Source of the DNA: Streptomyces sp. Ag109_O5-1
Lineage (GTDB): Bacteria > Actinomycetota > Actinomycetes > Streptomycetales > Streptomycetaceae
Direction: 5' to 3'
NCBI RefSeq assembly: GCF_003814875.1
Contig: NZ_RKQF01000001.1
Coordinates: 3,162,001-3,226,000, forward strand
DNA length: 64,000 nt
Shown here: one piece after another, positions 46,927 through 55,751 of the stretch
Layout of the letters: the number at the start of each line of letters is the position of its first letter
How positions within the stretch are numbered: position 1 is the first letter of the stretch
The notes under the pieces: generated by a model
The model's input: only the letters and a program-made list of their open reading frames with translations
The model's database searches: none
What the model was told of the DNA's origin: nothing
Program-made: the position numbers and the translations under genes

Positions 46927-47997
46927 TCAGCGCGGCGCCGGGCCGGTCGTCGCGCGCACGACCAGGCGAGGCGTGAGCACGGTCTCCTGCGGAGTGCCGC
47001 CCTTGATGAGATCCAGTGCGGCGGTCACCGCGGCATCCGCCATGCCGGCCGCGTCCTGGGAGACGGTGGTCAGCTGCACGTGCGGCATCTTCGCCAGCCG
47101 CGAGTCGTCGTAGCCGACCACGGAGATCTCCCCGGGCACGGCACGGCCCCGCTGGGCGAGAACGTCCAGGACACCGGTGGCCGTCCGGTCGTTGAAGGCG
47201 ATGACGGCCGTGGGCGGCGGCGCCTGACGGTCCAGCAGGTAGCGCACGCCCTCCGCCCCGGCCTCCTCGGTCAGGCCGCCCGCGAGCACGTCGGCGTAGT
47301 CGGCCAGCCCGTGGTCCGCCATCCCCTGCAGGAAGCCGAGCCGGCGGTCTGAACTGCCCGGGGCGCCGGCACCGTCGATGTGCGCGATCCGCCGATGCCC
47401 CAGGCCGATGAGGTGGTCGACCGCGAGTTGGATGCCCATCACGTCGTCACCGCGCACCGAACCCACGCCCGGAAGTCCGCTGCGACGGGCGACGAGAAGA
47501 GCCGGCAGCCGGCGGGCCAGGCGTTCCAGCTCCTCGTCGGGCAGCCGGCTGCCCAGCAGGATGGCGGCCTCACAGCGCTCGCGGAGCAGGGCGTTCACCG
47601 CCGTGGACTCCTCGCGACTGGGGGCCACCGCGCTGATCACCGCCTCGTAGCCGTGCCGGGCCGCAGCAGCGTAGATGTGCTCGACGAGATCGCCGTGGAA
47701 CGGCTGCTGGAGCTCGAAGACGACGCCGAGCACCCGCGAACTGGACCGCCGGAGCTTCTGGGCGCGCTGGTCGGGGACGTATCCCAGCTCGTCGGCGATC
47801 TGCAGCACGCGCCGCCGGGTCTCGTCACTGGCCCCCGGGACGCCGCGGATCACGATCGAGACCAGGGCGGTGGAGATGCCGGCGGCCCGGGCCACGTCGG
47901 CCATGGTCGGGCGCCCCTTGCGTGCGGAGCCGGCGGCGACACGCGCGGGGGGCGACGGCTCGGCGTCGTCGCGGGCGTCGTCGTCCAACTCCGTCAC
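46927..47997 (-). CDS. LacI-family regulator, inositol locus
   Basis: This 356-aa LacI-type regulator has the helix-turn-helix MADVARAAGISTALVSIVIR (about residues 32-51) after a 30-residue acidic, Ala/Pro-rich tail, and a ligand domain with AVIAFNDRTATGVLDVL. I place the start at the GTG at 47997, since GGGGAG lies seven bases upstream; the frame continues 22 codons to an ATG without a ribosome site. It diverges from the inositol-related genes, and near-palindromes flank the gene on both sides, so it is the likely local regulator. Confidence 0.83.
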   Translation of the reverse strand: MTELDDDARDDAEPSPPARVAAGSARKGRPTMADVARAAGISTALVSIVIRGVPGASDETRRRVLQIADELGYVPDQRAQKLRRSSSRVLGVVFELQQPFHGDLVEHIYAAAARHGYEAVISAVAPSREESTAVNALLRERCEAAILLGSRLPDEELERLARRLPALLVARRSGLPGVGSVRGDDVMGIQLAVDHLIGLGHRRIAHIDGAGAPGSSDRRLGFLQGMADHGLADYADVLAGGLTEEAGAEGVRYLLDRQAPPPTAVIAFNDRTATGVLDVLAQRGRAVPGEISVVGYDDSRLAKMPHVQLTTVSQDAAGMADAAVTAALDLIKGGTPQETVLTPRLVVRATTGPAPR

Positions 47998-48106
47998 TTC
48001 GCCACTCCCCAACCTGGTCGAATGCGGTTCGGCCGCCCGGCCGGACGGCCTTCTGCCGAGCATATCGACCCCTTGACCGATTCCCGGTGTGCGTTAACCT
48101 TCCCGA

Positions 48107-48120
48107 CTAGAACGTACTAG
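48107..48120. promoter_or_regulatory. CTAGAACGT-type site, copy 2
   Basis: CTAGAACGTACTAG is a 14-bp palindrome with one mismatched pair, 17 bp before the minigene start codon. At this position it could overlap the ribosome site or the start of the transcript, suiting repression. Confidence 0.55.
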
Positions 48121-48137
48121 TTTTCGGGAGCACCGAC

Positions 48138-48413
48138 ATGGTCGTCGCCGACAATTCCCCCGGCCGCCTCCGGCCCGTCCCCCACACGCTGCGACTGGCC
48201 ACGATCGGCGCGGGCCGCATCGGGTCGGACCACGCCGCGATCGTCGCCCGGCAGATCCCCGGCGTCACGCTGGCCGCGGTCAGCGACCCGGTCCCCGGTG
48301 CCGCCGAACGCCTCGCCACCGAACTGGGCGCACCGCTGGCCACCATCGCCCTCGAGGCGATCCGCAGCGTGGAGACCGACCGTCCCGTCACGATCGCCGA
48401 GGTGACCGCATGA
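48138..48413 (+). pseudogene. Collapsed Gfo/Idh (inositol dehydrogenase-like) minigene
   Basis: The 91-aa frame starts like a Gfo/Idh dehydrogenase, with LATIGAGRIGSDHAAIVARQ (Rossmann site), and after about 70 residues jumps straight to the family C-terminus LEAIRSVETDRPVTIAEVTA. A normal protein has some 335 residues, so about 240 internal codons, including the catalytic Lys and substrate domain, are gone with the frame kept. GGGAG and ATG are intact and the stop overlaps the next start (ATGA). It may survive as a leader that couples translation to the isomerase gene. Confidence 0.8.
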
Positions 48414-49264
48414 GCCCGACCGCTTCGCCCTTCGTCCTGGCCGCGAGCGCCGAGATGCTCCACCGGGACCTGCCGTTCACCGAGCGCGTGACCCGGATCG
48501 CCGAGCGCGGCTTCCAGGTCGAGATCTGGGACTGGTCGGCCAAGGACCTCGACGCCCTGGCCACCACCGGTGCGACCTTCTCCTCCATGACCGGCTACCT
48601 CACCGGCAACCTCACCGACCCCGACGGCATCGACGCGCTGCTCTCCTCGGCCCGCACCTCCCTGGAGGCGGCGGCGAGGATCGACTGTCCGCGCCTGAAC
48701 CTGCACGGCACCGGCCTCGACGACAAGGGCCTGCCCGCGCGTCCCGTCGAGGTCGTCACGCCCGACATGTGGCTCACGGCGGCCGACACCCTGCGGCGCG
48801 TCGCGGAACTGGGCGAGGCCGCGGGCCGGGTCTTCACCCTGGAGAACCTCAACCTGGCCGTCGACCACCCGGGCACGCCCTTCGCCCGCGCGGCCGACAC
48901 CCTGGCCCTCGTCCGCGCCGTGGACAGCCCGTACCTGCGGATGAACCTGGACCTCTACCACGCGCAGATCGGCGAGGGGAATCTCGTCGAACTCTGCGGC
49001 CAGGCCCTGCCGTTCATCGGTGAGATCCAGGTCGCCGACGTCCCGGGGCGCTGCGAACCGGGCACCGGCGAGATCCACTACCCCGCCATCGCCCGTGCCC
49101 TGCACAGCCTCGGCTACACCGGCGTCATCGGTCTCGAAGGCTGGGCCCGCGACGACTCCGACGCGGCCCTGGACGCCTTCCGCGCCGCCTTCACCCTCGC
49201 CGTTCCGGTTCCGGCCGACGACGACACCGCGGCCGGATACACCGCTGCCGCTGCCGGTTCCTGA
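48410..49264 (+). CDS. TIM-barrel sugar isomerase (hydroxypyruvate isomerase-like)
   Basis: This 284-aa protein has the xylose-isomerase-like TIM barrel. Likely metal ligands are in FTLENLNLAVDH (about 143-154), MNLDLYHAQIGEG (about 180-192) and IGLEGWARD near 245. It resembles hydroxypyruvate isomerases and inosose isomerase/dehydratase relatives, so a step in inositol or sugar-acid metabolism is plausible, but I cannot choose between them. The ATG overlaps the minigene stop, so expression likely depends on translation of that remnant. Confidence 0.78.
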   Translation: MSPTASPFVLAASAEMLHRDLPFTERVTRIAERGFQVEIWDWSAKDLDALATTGATFSSMTGYLTGNLTDPDGIDALLSSARTSLEAAARIDCPRLNLHGTGLDDKGLPARPVEVVTPDMWLTAADTLRRVAELGEAAGRVFTLENLNLAVDHPGTPFARAADTLALVRAVDSPYLRMNLDLYHAQIGEGNLVELCGQALPFIGEIQVADVPGRCEPGTGEIHYPAIARALHSLGYTGVIGLEGWARDDSDAALDAFRAAFTLAVPVPADDDTAAGYTAAAAGS

Positions 49265-49588
49265 CCAAGGACGGACGCTCCGGCCGTCCGGCTACCCCCA
49301 CCGCACCTGCGGCGGAGCGCCGCACGACGGCTGCTCCTCGGTCCGGAACCCGCGAACGCGCCACCACACCCGCAACACCCTTGCCGGCGGCACCCGCCGC
49401 ACCATTCGCCGGGCGGCAGAGCAGCCGCCCGGCGAAGTCATGCCTGCACCCCCACCAGAACAACGGCCGCAGCGGGTATTGACATGCGAATGTCCTGACA
49501 TACTCTTGCCTGGAGTCGCCCACAGGGTGGCGCCGGAGCCAGTCTTCAACCACTCGCCCCGTCTCCGCGGTGAAGGGAAACCAGCCTG
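49265..49588. other. Intergenic region with the iolC promoter
   Basis: These 324 bp carry no supported gene. The right half holds a clear promoter (49479-49506) with an overlapping inverted repeat; the left half shows only short GC-rich repeats. Confidence 0.6.
49479..49506 (+). promoter_or_regulatory. iolC operon promoter with overlapping inverted repeat
   Basis: TTGACA (49479-49484), a 16-bp spacer and TACTCT (49501-49506) form a near-consensus vegetative promoter. GACATGCGAATGTC (49481-49494), with arms GACAT/ATGTC, overlaps the -35 box and would suit a repressor. The start codon is 83 bp downstream. GACAT recurs at 49497-49501. Confidence 0.7.
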
Positions 49589-50542
49589 ATGTCGTTCGAT
49601 GTGCTGACCATGGGTCGTGTGGGAGTGGATGTGTATCCGCTCCAGACCGGGGTGGGGCTGGCGGACGTCACCTCGTTCGGCAAGTACCTGGGCGGCAGCC
49701 CGACGAACGTCGCGGTGGCGGCGGCGCGGTACGGCCGTTCGGCGGCGGTGATCACGAAGACGGGACGGGACCCGTTCGGGGACTTCGTCCGTCAGGCGCT
49801 GGACGGTTACGGCGTGGACTCGCGGTTCGTGGGGACGTCGGACATCGCGCCGACCCCGGTGACGTTCTGCGAGATCTTCCCGCCGGACGACTTCCCGCTC
49901 TACTTCTACCGCCTTCCCAAGGCCCCCGACCTGGACATCCAGCCGGACGAGCTGGACCTGGACGCGGTGCGTGAGGCCGCCGTGTTCTGGATGACCGGGA
50001 CCGGGCTGAGCGAGGAGCCGAGCCGCGCTGCCACACTGGCCGCGCTGGAGCAGCGGGCGAAGTCCGGGGTGACGGTGTTCGACCTGGACTGGCGGCCGAT
50101 GTTCTGGGCGGATCCCGCCGAGGCGCGTGCCTGCTACCGCGAGGCGCTGCGGCACACGACGGTCGCGGTCGGCAACATCGACGAGTGCGAGGTCGCCACC
50201 GGTGAGCGTGAGCCGTACGCGGCGGCGAAGGCGCTGCTGGCGGCGGGCGTCGAGCTGGCCGTGGTGAAGCAGGGCCCCAAGGGTGTCCTGGCCATGGACC
50301 AGGACGGGACGACCTCCGAGATCCCGCCCGTGCCCGTGGACGTCGTGAACGGCCTGGGCGCCGGGGACGCGTTCGGCGGCGCCCTGTGCCACGGGCTGCT
50401 CTCGGGCTGGGACACCCGGCGCACGGTGTCCTTCGCCAACGCGGCCGGCTCGATCGTGGCCGGCCGACTGGCCTGCTCCGACGCCATGCCGACGGAGACC
50501 GAAGTCAACGCCAAGCTGGACGAGGTGTCCCGTGCTGTCTGA
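49589..50542 (+). CDS. iolC: 5-dehydro-2-deoxygluconokinase
   Basis: This 317-aa PfkB-family kinase phosphorylates the linear inositol-pathway sugar acid before aldol cleavage. The N-terminal sugar site DVTSFGKYLGGSPTNVAVA (about 23-41) and the ATP/catalytic motif GLGAGDAFGGAL near 256-267, whose Asp is the base, are both clear. GAAGGGAAA lies upstream of the ATG. Operon order iolC, aldolase-like, iolB, iolD, mmsA with overlapping ends supports the assignment over other PfkB kinases. Confidence 0.85.
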   Translation: MSFDVLTMGRVGVDVYPLQTGVGLADVTSFGKYLGGSPTNVAVAAARYGRSAAVITKTGRDPFGDFVRQALDGYGVDSRFVGTSDIAPTPVTFCEIFPPDDFPLYFYRLPKAPDLDIQPDELDLDAVREAAVFWMTGTGLSEEPSRAATLAALEQRAKSGVTVFDLDWRPMFWADPAEARACYREALRHTTVAVGNIDECEVATGEREPYAAAKALLAAGVELAVVKQGPKGVLAMDQDGTTSEIPPVPVDVVNGLGAGDAFGGALCHGLLSGWDTRRTVSFANAAGSIVAGRLACSDAMPTETEVNAKLDEVSRAV

Positions 50543-51404
50543 GAAGCTGAGCCGGATCGTGGACGCCCGGGTCAACGACCCCGGTGCGATCGCGGCGGCC
50601 GCCGCCCGTCGGGTGAAGGCCACCTCGCTGCTGGGCGAGCACGGCAAGGCGATGATCATCGCCGCCGACCACCCGGCCCGCGGCGCCAACGGCGTCGGCG
50701 ACGACCCCAACGCCATGGCCGACCGCTCCGAACTCCTGGACCGTATGTGCGTCGCGCTGGAGCGGCCGGGTGTCACGGGCGTGCTGGGAACGGCCGACAT
50801 CCTTGAGGACCTGCTGCTGCTCGGCGTCCTGGACGGGAAGTCGGTCTTCGGCTCGATGAACCGGGCGGGGCTTGCGGGCTCGGTGTTCGAGATCGACGAC
50901 CGCTTCACCGGCTACGACGCCGAGACCATCGCCGCGATGGGCTTCGACGGCGGCAAGATGCTCACCCGCATCGCTCTGGGCGACCCGGCGACCCCCTCCG
51001 CGCTGGTCGACACGGCCCGCGCGGTCAACGAACTCAACGACCGGCAGCTGATCGCGATGGTCGAGCCGTTCCTGTCCGAGTGGCAGGACGGAAAGATCCG
51101 CAACGACCTGTCCACGGACGCCGTGATCAAGTCGATCAGCATCGCGTCCGGGCTGGGCCGACGGACCGCCTACACCTGGCTGAAGCTGCCGGTCGTTCCC
51201 GGCATGGAGCGGGTGCTGGCCTCCTCGACACTGCCCGCGCTACTGCTGGGCGGCGAGGTCAAGGACGCCGAGGCGGCGTTCGAGTCCTGGGGCAAGGCAC
51301 TGAAGCAGCCGACCGCGCAGGGCCTGGTCGTGGGCCGCTCTCTGCTCTACCCGGCGGGCGGCGACGTCGCCGGCGCGGTCGACAAGGCGGTGGGCCTGCT
51401 GTGA
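50532..51404 (+). CDS. Class I aldolase-like TIM-barrel protein of the iol operon (Cgl0158-type)
   Basis: This 290-aa protein matches the Cgl0158-type (beta/alpha)8 family found next to iolC in actinobacteria, related to deoxyribose-phosphate aldolase and FBA-like barrels. It is likely the aldolase that splits 2-deoxy-5-keto-gluconate 6-phosphate, inferred from position because no iolJ is seen. MIIAADHPARGANGVG opens the barrel and AYTWLKLPVVPGM may hold the Schiff-base Lys. The GTG start overlaps iolC by 11 bp and follows GAGGTG. Confidence 0.75.
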   Translation: MLSEKLSRIVDARVNDPGAIAAAAARRVKATSLLGEHGKAMIIAADHPARGANGVGDDPNAMADRSELLDRMCVALERPGVTGVLGTADILEDLLLLGVLDGKSVFGSMNRAGLAGSVFEIDDRFTGYDAETIAAMGFDGGKMLTRIALGDPATPSALVDTARAVNELNDRQLIAMVEPFLSEWQDGKIRNDLSTDAVIKSISIASGLGRRTAYTWLKLPVVPGMERVLASSTLPALLLGGEVKDAEAAFESWGKALKQPTAQGLVVGRSLLYPAGGDVAGAVDKAVGLL

Positions 51405-52288
51405 GCGGCAACAAGTACCACCTGCCGAAGGGGACTTCGGCGGACGGCCCCTACGACCTCCTGGTCACGCCCGAATCGGCGGGCTGGGGCTACTCCGGCC
51501 TCAGGATCCTCACCCTGGGCCCGGGACAGACGCACGCCCTGTCCACCGGGGACTCCGAGTTCCTGGTGCTGCCGCTGACGGGCTCGTGCACCGTCACCAC
51601 GGACGGCAGCACCTTCGAACTCACCGGCCGGACGGGCGTGTTCAACTCGGCCACCGACTTCGCCTACCTCCCTCGCGAAGCCGAGGCCGTGATCAGCAGC
51701 GCCGACGGTGGACGGTTCGCGCTGCCCTCCGCCCGTACCGAGCGGGGCCGGTTCCCCGCCCGGTACGGGCGCCGCGAGGACGTCCCCGTCGAGCTGCGCG
51801 GCGCCGGGGCCTGCTCCCGGCAGGTCAACAACTACTGCTTGCCCGGCACCTTCGAGGCCGAGCAGCTGCTGGTGTGCGAGGTCCTCACCCCGGGTGGCAA
51901 CTGGTCCTCCTACCCGCCGCACAAGCACGACGAGGCCCGCACCGACACCGACGGCAACCCGATCGAGTCGGAGCTGGAGGAGATCTACTACTTCGAGGTC
52001 TCCGGCGGCGAGAACGCCTTCGCCTACCAGCGCGTCTACGGCACCCCCGACCGCCCGATCGACGTGCTCGCCGAGGTCCGCTCCGGCGACACCGTGCTGA
52101 TCCCGCACGGCTGGCACGGCCCGTCGATCGCCGCTCCGGGTTACGACCTCTATTACCTCAACGTCATGGCCGGTCCGGGACAGGACCGCGCCTGGCTGAT
52201 CTGCGACGACCCGGCCCACGGCTGGGTCCGTGGCACCTGGGACTCCCAGGACGTGGACGACCGGCTGCCCTTCGGAGAGAACCGATGA
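51401..52288 (+). CDS. iolB: 5-deoxy-glucuronate isomerase
   Basis: This 295-aa cupin-type isomerase converts 5-deoxy-glucuronate to the keto acid used by IolC. SSYPPHKHDEARTDTD (about 166-181) and LEEIYYFEVS (about 192-201) supply metal ligands (His and Glu), and LIPHGWHGPSIAAPGYDLYY (about 232-251) the last His. The GTG overlaps the preceding stop as GTGA, and the end overlaps iolD as ATGA. Length is normal for the family. Confidence 0.87.
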   Translation: MSGNKYHLPKGTSADGPYDLLVTPESAGWGYSGLRILTLGPGQTHALSTGDSEFLVLPLTGSCTVTTDGSTFELTGRTGVFNSATDFAYLPREAEAVISSADGGRFALPSARTERGRFPARYGRREDVPVELRGAGACSRQVNNYCLPGTFEAEQLLVCEVLTPGGNWSSYPPHKHDEARTDTDGNPIESELEEIYYFEVSGGENAFAYQRVYGTPDRPIDVLAEVRSGDTVLIPHGWHGPSIAAPGYDLYYLNVMAGPGQDRAWLICDDPAHGWVRGTWDSQDVDDRLPFGENR

Positions 52289-54168
52289 ACACCGTACGAC
52301 TGACCACCGCCCAGGCCCTGGTCCGGTTCCTGGCCGCCCAGTACAGCGAGCGTGACGGCCAGGAGCAGCGCCTGATCCCGGGTGTGTGGGGCATCTTCGG
52401 CCACGGCAACGTGGCCGGCATCGGCCAGGCACTGCTGCAGGCCGCCACGACGGGTGAGGCGGACCTGCCCTACTACCTGGCCCGCAACGAGCAGGGCATG
52501 GTCCACGCGTCGGTGGCCTACGCCAAGATGCGCGATCGGCTGGCGACCTTCGCCTGTACGGCCTCGACCGGGCCCGGCTCGACGAACATGATCACGGGTG
52601 CGGCGCTGGCCACCACGAACCGGCTGCCGGTCCTGCTGCTGCCCTCTGACATGTTCGCGACCCGCGCCGCCGACCCGGTGCTGCAGCAGCTGGAGGACAC
52701 CCGCGGCGGAGACGTCACCGTCAACGACGCCTTCCGCGCGGTGTCGAAGTACTTCGACCGCATCCAGCGCCCCGAGCAGCTGATCCCGGCCGCGCTCGCG
52801 GCGATGCGGGTGCTGACCGACCCGGTCGAGACCGGCGCCGTCACCCTCGCCCTCCCGCAGGACGTGCAGGCCGAGGCCTACGACTGGCCCGTCGACTTCT
52901 TCCGGCGCCGGGTCTGGCACGTGGGCCGCCCGGTGCCGGAGCCCGCCGCGATCGAACGGGCCGTGGCCCTGCTGAAGAACGCGAAGAAGCCGCTGATCGT
53001 CGCGGGCGGCGGTGCCGTGTACTCCGGTGCCGAGACCGCGCTGCGGGCGTTCGCCGAGGCCACCGGCATCCCGGTCGCGGACACCCATGCCGGCAAGGGC
53101 GCGGTGCCGTGGGACCACCCCTACGCCGTGGGCGGCATCGGCTCCACCGGCTCCTACGCGGCCGACGAACTGGCCCGCGAGGCCGATGTGGTGCTCGGTA
53201 TCGGCACCCGCTACTCGGACTTCACCACCGCGAGCCACACGGTGTTCGGCAACCCGGACGTCACCTTCGTCAACCTCAACGTGGCCCGCCTGGACGCCGT
53301 CAAGCACTCCGCGGAGCCGCTGGTCGCCGACGCCCGCCTGGGGATCCAGGCCCTCGCCGGGGCCCTGGACGGCTGGGAGGTCTCCCCCGAGTACCGGCGC
53401 CGCACCCGTGAACTCATCGCCCGCACGCGGGAGATCGAGGAGGAGTGCTTCGCCCCGGACCGCAATACCGGTGACCTGCCCGCGCAGACGCAGATCCTCG
53501 GCGCCCTCAACGACGTCCTGGACGACCGCGCGGTGGTCATCAACGCGGCCGGCTCCATGCCCGGCGACCTGCAGCAACTGTGGCGGGCCCGCGACCCCAA
53601 GGCCTACCACGTCGAGTACGCCTACTCTTGCATGGGCTACGAGGTCGCCGCGGGTGTCGGAGCGAAGATGGCCGACCCGTCCCGCGAGGTCGTCGTACTC
53701 GTCGGTGACGGCTCCTACCTGATGATGGCGCAGGAGATCGTGACCATGGTCTCCGAGGGCCTGAAGGTCATCATCGTCCTGGTCCAGAACCACGGCTTCG
53801 CCTCCATCGGCGCCCTCTCCGAGTCCCTGGGCTCGCAGCGGTTCGGCACCAAGTACCGCTACCGCAACGGCGATTCGGGCCAGCTCGACGGCGAAGTCCT
53901 CCCCGTCGACCTCGCCGCCAACGCCGCCAGCCTGGGCGCGGACGTCCTGCACGCCACCAGCGTGGAGGAGTTCCGTTCCGCGATGGACAAGGCCAAGGCC
54001 GCCACCCGCACCACCGTCGTGCACGTCGAGACCGACCTCTACGGTCCCAACCCGCCCGGCCACGCATGGTGGGACGTCCCCGTCAGCGAGGTCTCCGCCC
54101 TGGACACCACCCGCGCGGCCCACGACACCTACGCCGCCCACAAGCAGACCCAGCGCCACTACCTGTAA
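52285..54168 (+). CDS. iolD: Trihydroxycyclohexane-1,2-dione hydrolase
   Basis: This 627-aa ThDP-dependent enzyme opens the inositol-derived ring to 5-deoxy-glucuronate. It shows the acetolactate-synthase-like plan: ARNEQGMVHASVAYAKM (about 67-83, catalytic Glu), central domain VAGGGAVYSGAETA (about 240), and the cofactor motif VVLVGDGSYLMMAQE with the Asn in VLVQNHGFASIG. GGAGA precedes the ATG, which overlaps the iolB stop. All residues expected for activity appear present. Confidence 0.87.
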   Translation: MNTVRLTTAQALVRFLAAQYSERDGQEQRLIPGVWGIFGHGNVAGIGQALLQAATTGEADLPYYLARNEQGMVHASVAYAKMRDRLATFACTASTGPGSTNMITGAALATTNRLPVLLLPSDMFATRAADPVLQQLEDTRGGDVTVNDAFRAVSKYFDRIQRPEQLIPAALAAMRVLTDPVETGAVTLALPQDVQAEAYDWPVDFFRRRVWHVGRPVPEPAAIERAVALLKNAKKPLIVAGGGAVYSGAETALRAFAEATGIPVADTHAGKGAVPWDHPYAVGGIGSTGSYAADELAREADVVLGIGTRYSDFTTASHTVFGNPDVTFVNLNVARLDAVKHSAEPLVADARLGIQALAGALDGWEVSPEYRRRTRELIARTREIEEECFAPDRNTGDLPAQTQILGALNDVLDDRAVVINAAGSMPGDLQQLWRARDPKAYHVEYAYSCMGYEVAAGVGAKMADPSREVVVLVGDGSYLMMAQEIVTMVSEGLKVIIVLVQNHGFASIGALSESLGSQRFGTKYRYRNGDSGQLDGEVLPVDLAANAASLGADVLHATSVEEFRSAMDKAKAATRTTVVHVETDLYGPNPPGHAWWDVPVSEVSALDTTRAAHDTYAAHKQTQRHYL

Positions 54169-54181
54169 GGACACCCCCGCT

Positions 54182-55672
54182 GTGAACACCATCCCGCACT
54201 GGATCAACGGCGCCGAGGTCACCTCCGAGACCACCGCCCCCGTCTTCAACCCCGCCACCGGAGCCGAGCAGGCCCAGGTCGTCCTCGGCGGCAGTACCGA
54301 GATCGACGCCGCCGTCCGGGCCGCCGCCGCCGCGTTCGAGACCTGGCAGGACTCCTCCCTCTCCCAGCGCGTCCAGGTCATGTTCAACTTCCGCCAGCTC
54401 CTCGTCGACCACGAGGAAGAACTCGGCCGGATCATCTCCGCCGAACACGGCAAGACCATCGACGACGCCCGTGGCGAGATCACCCGCGGCCGCGAGGTCG
54501 TCGAGTACGTCTGCGGCCTCGGCGATGTGCTGAAGGGCTCGTTCTCCGACCAGGTCTCCCGCGGCGTCGACGTCCACAACTTCCGCCAGCCCCTCGGCGT
54601 CGTCGCCGGCATCACGCCGTTCAACTTCCCCGCCATGGTGCCGCTGTGGATGCATCCGGTCGCCATCGCCACCGGCAACACGTTCATCCTCAAGCCGTCC
54701 GAGCGCGATCCCTCCGCCGCGAACTTCGTCGCCGAGCTCTACAAGAAGGCCGGTCTGCCGGACGGTGTCTTCAATGTCGTGCACGGTGGCAAGGACGCGG
54801 TCGACGCGATCCTCACCCACCCGGGCATCGAAGCCGTCTCCTTCGTCGGGTCCACGCCGATCGCGAAGTACGTCCACGAGCAGGCCACCGCCCACGGCAA
54901 GCGCGTCCAGGCCCTCGGCGGCGCCAAGAACCACGCCGTCGTCCTGCCCGACGCGGACCTGGAGTTCGCCGCCAACCACATCACCGCCGGCGCCTACGGC
55001 TCCGCCGGTGAGCGCTGCATGGCCGTCTCCGTCGCCGTCGCCGTCGGTGACGCCGCCGACTCCCTGGTCGAGATCCTCACCCGCAAGGCAGGCGAGGTGA
55101 AGGTCGGCCCCGGCGACGTCCCCGGCATCGAGATGGGACCCCTGGTCACCAAGGCCGCCCAGGAACGCGTCGAGAACGCCGTCACCACCGCCCATGCGCA
55201 GGGCGCCACCGTGGTCGTCGACGGGCGCGGACTGAAGATCGAGGGTCATGAGGACGGCTTCTTCACCGGCCCGTCCCTCCTCGACCACGTCACCACCGAG
55301 ATGGACGCCTACAAGGAGGAGCTGTTCGGCCCGGTCCTCGCGATCGTGCGCGCCGACTCCCTCGACCAGGCCATCGAGCTGATCAACGCCAACCCCTACG
55401 GCAACGGCACCGCACTGTTCACCGGCTCCGGCGAGGCCGCCCGCCGCTTCCAGCGCCGCATCAAGGTCGGCATGATCGGCATCAACGTCCCCGTCCCCGT
55501 CCCGATGTCCTACTACTCCTTCGGTGGTTGGAAGGACTCCCTCATCGGCGACTCCCCGATCCACGGCCCCGAGGGTGTCCGTTTCTACACCCGGCCCAAG
55601 GTCGTCACCACCCGCTGGCCCGAGCCCAAGCAGCAGGTCACCGCCGGCTTCAACTTCCCCACCTCCAGCTGA
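54182..55672 (+). CDS. mmsA: CoA-acylating methylmalonate-semialdehyde dehydrogenase
   Basis: This 496-aa aldehyde dehydrogenase (IolA/MmsA type) converts malonate or methylmalonate semialdehyde to acetyl- or propionyl-CoA, the final inositol step. PFNFPAMVPLWMHPVA (146-161) is diagnostic, and the catalytic Cys279 lies in GSAGERCMAVSVAV. The adenine-side glycine motif FVGSTPIAKYV starts at 221. The GTG at 54182 follows AAGGA and lies 13 bp after iolD, so it belongs to the same transcript, which ends at the hairpin 55698-55732. Confidence 0.87.
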   Translation: MNTIPHWINGAEVTSETTAPVFNPATGAEQAQVVLGGSTEIDAAVRAAAAAFETWQDSSLSQRVQVMFNFRQLLVDHEEELGRIISAEHGKTIDDARGEITRGREVVEYVCGLGDVLKGSFSDQVSRGVDVHNFRQPLGVVAGITPFNFPAMVPLWMHPVAIATGNTFILKPSERDPSAANFVAELYKKAGLPDGVFNVVHGGKDAVDAILTHPGIEAVSFVGSTPIAKYVHEQATAHGKRVQALGGAKNHAVVLPDADLEFAANHITAGAYGSAGERCMAVSVAVAVGDAADSLVEILTRKAGEVKVGPGDVPGIEMGPLVTKAAQERVENAVTTAHAQGATVVVDGRGLKIEGHEDGFFTGPSLLDHVTTEMDAYKEELFGPVLAIVRADSLDQAIELINANPYGNGTALFTGSGEAARRFQRRIKVGMIGINVPVPVPMSYYSFGGWKDSLIGDSPIHGPEGVRFYTRPKVVTTRWPEPKQQVTAGFNFPTSS

Positions 55673-55697
55673 CCGGACTCCGGGGCATCCCCGATGC

Positions 55698-55732
55698 GAC
55701 GGGCCGGGCAGCGCCATGCTGGCCGGCCCGTC
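55698..55732. terminator. Bidirectional hairpin between mmsA and the WGR gene
   Basis: GACGGGCCGG (55698-55707) pairs with CCGGCCCGTC (55723-55732) around a 15-nt loop; pairing can be extended outward with a small bulge. Both convergent genes end within 30 bp of it. Confidence 0.7.
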
Positions 55733-55751
55733 GTGCATGCCGGGCCGCCTG

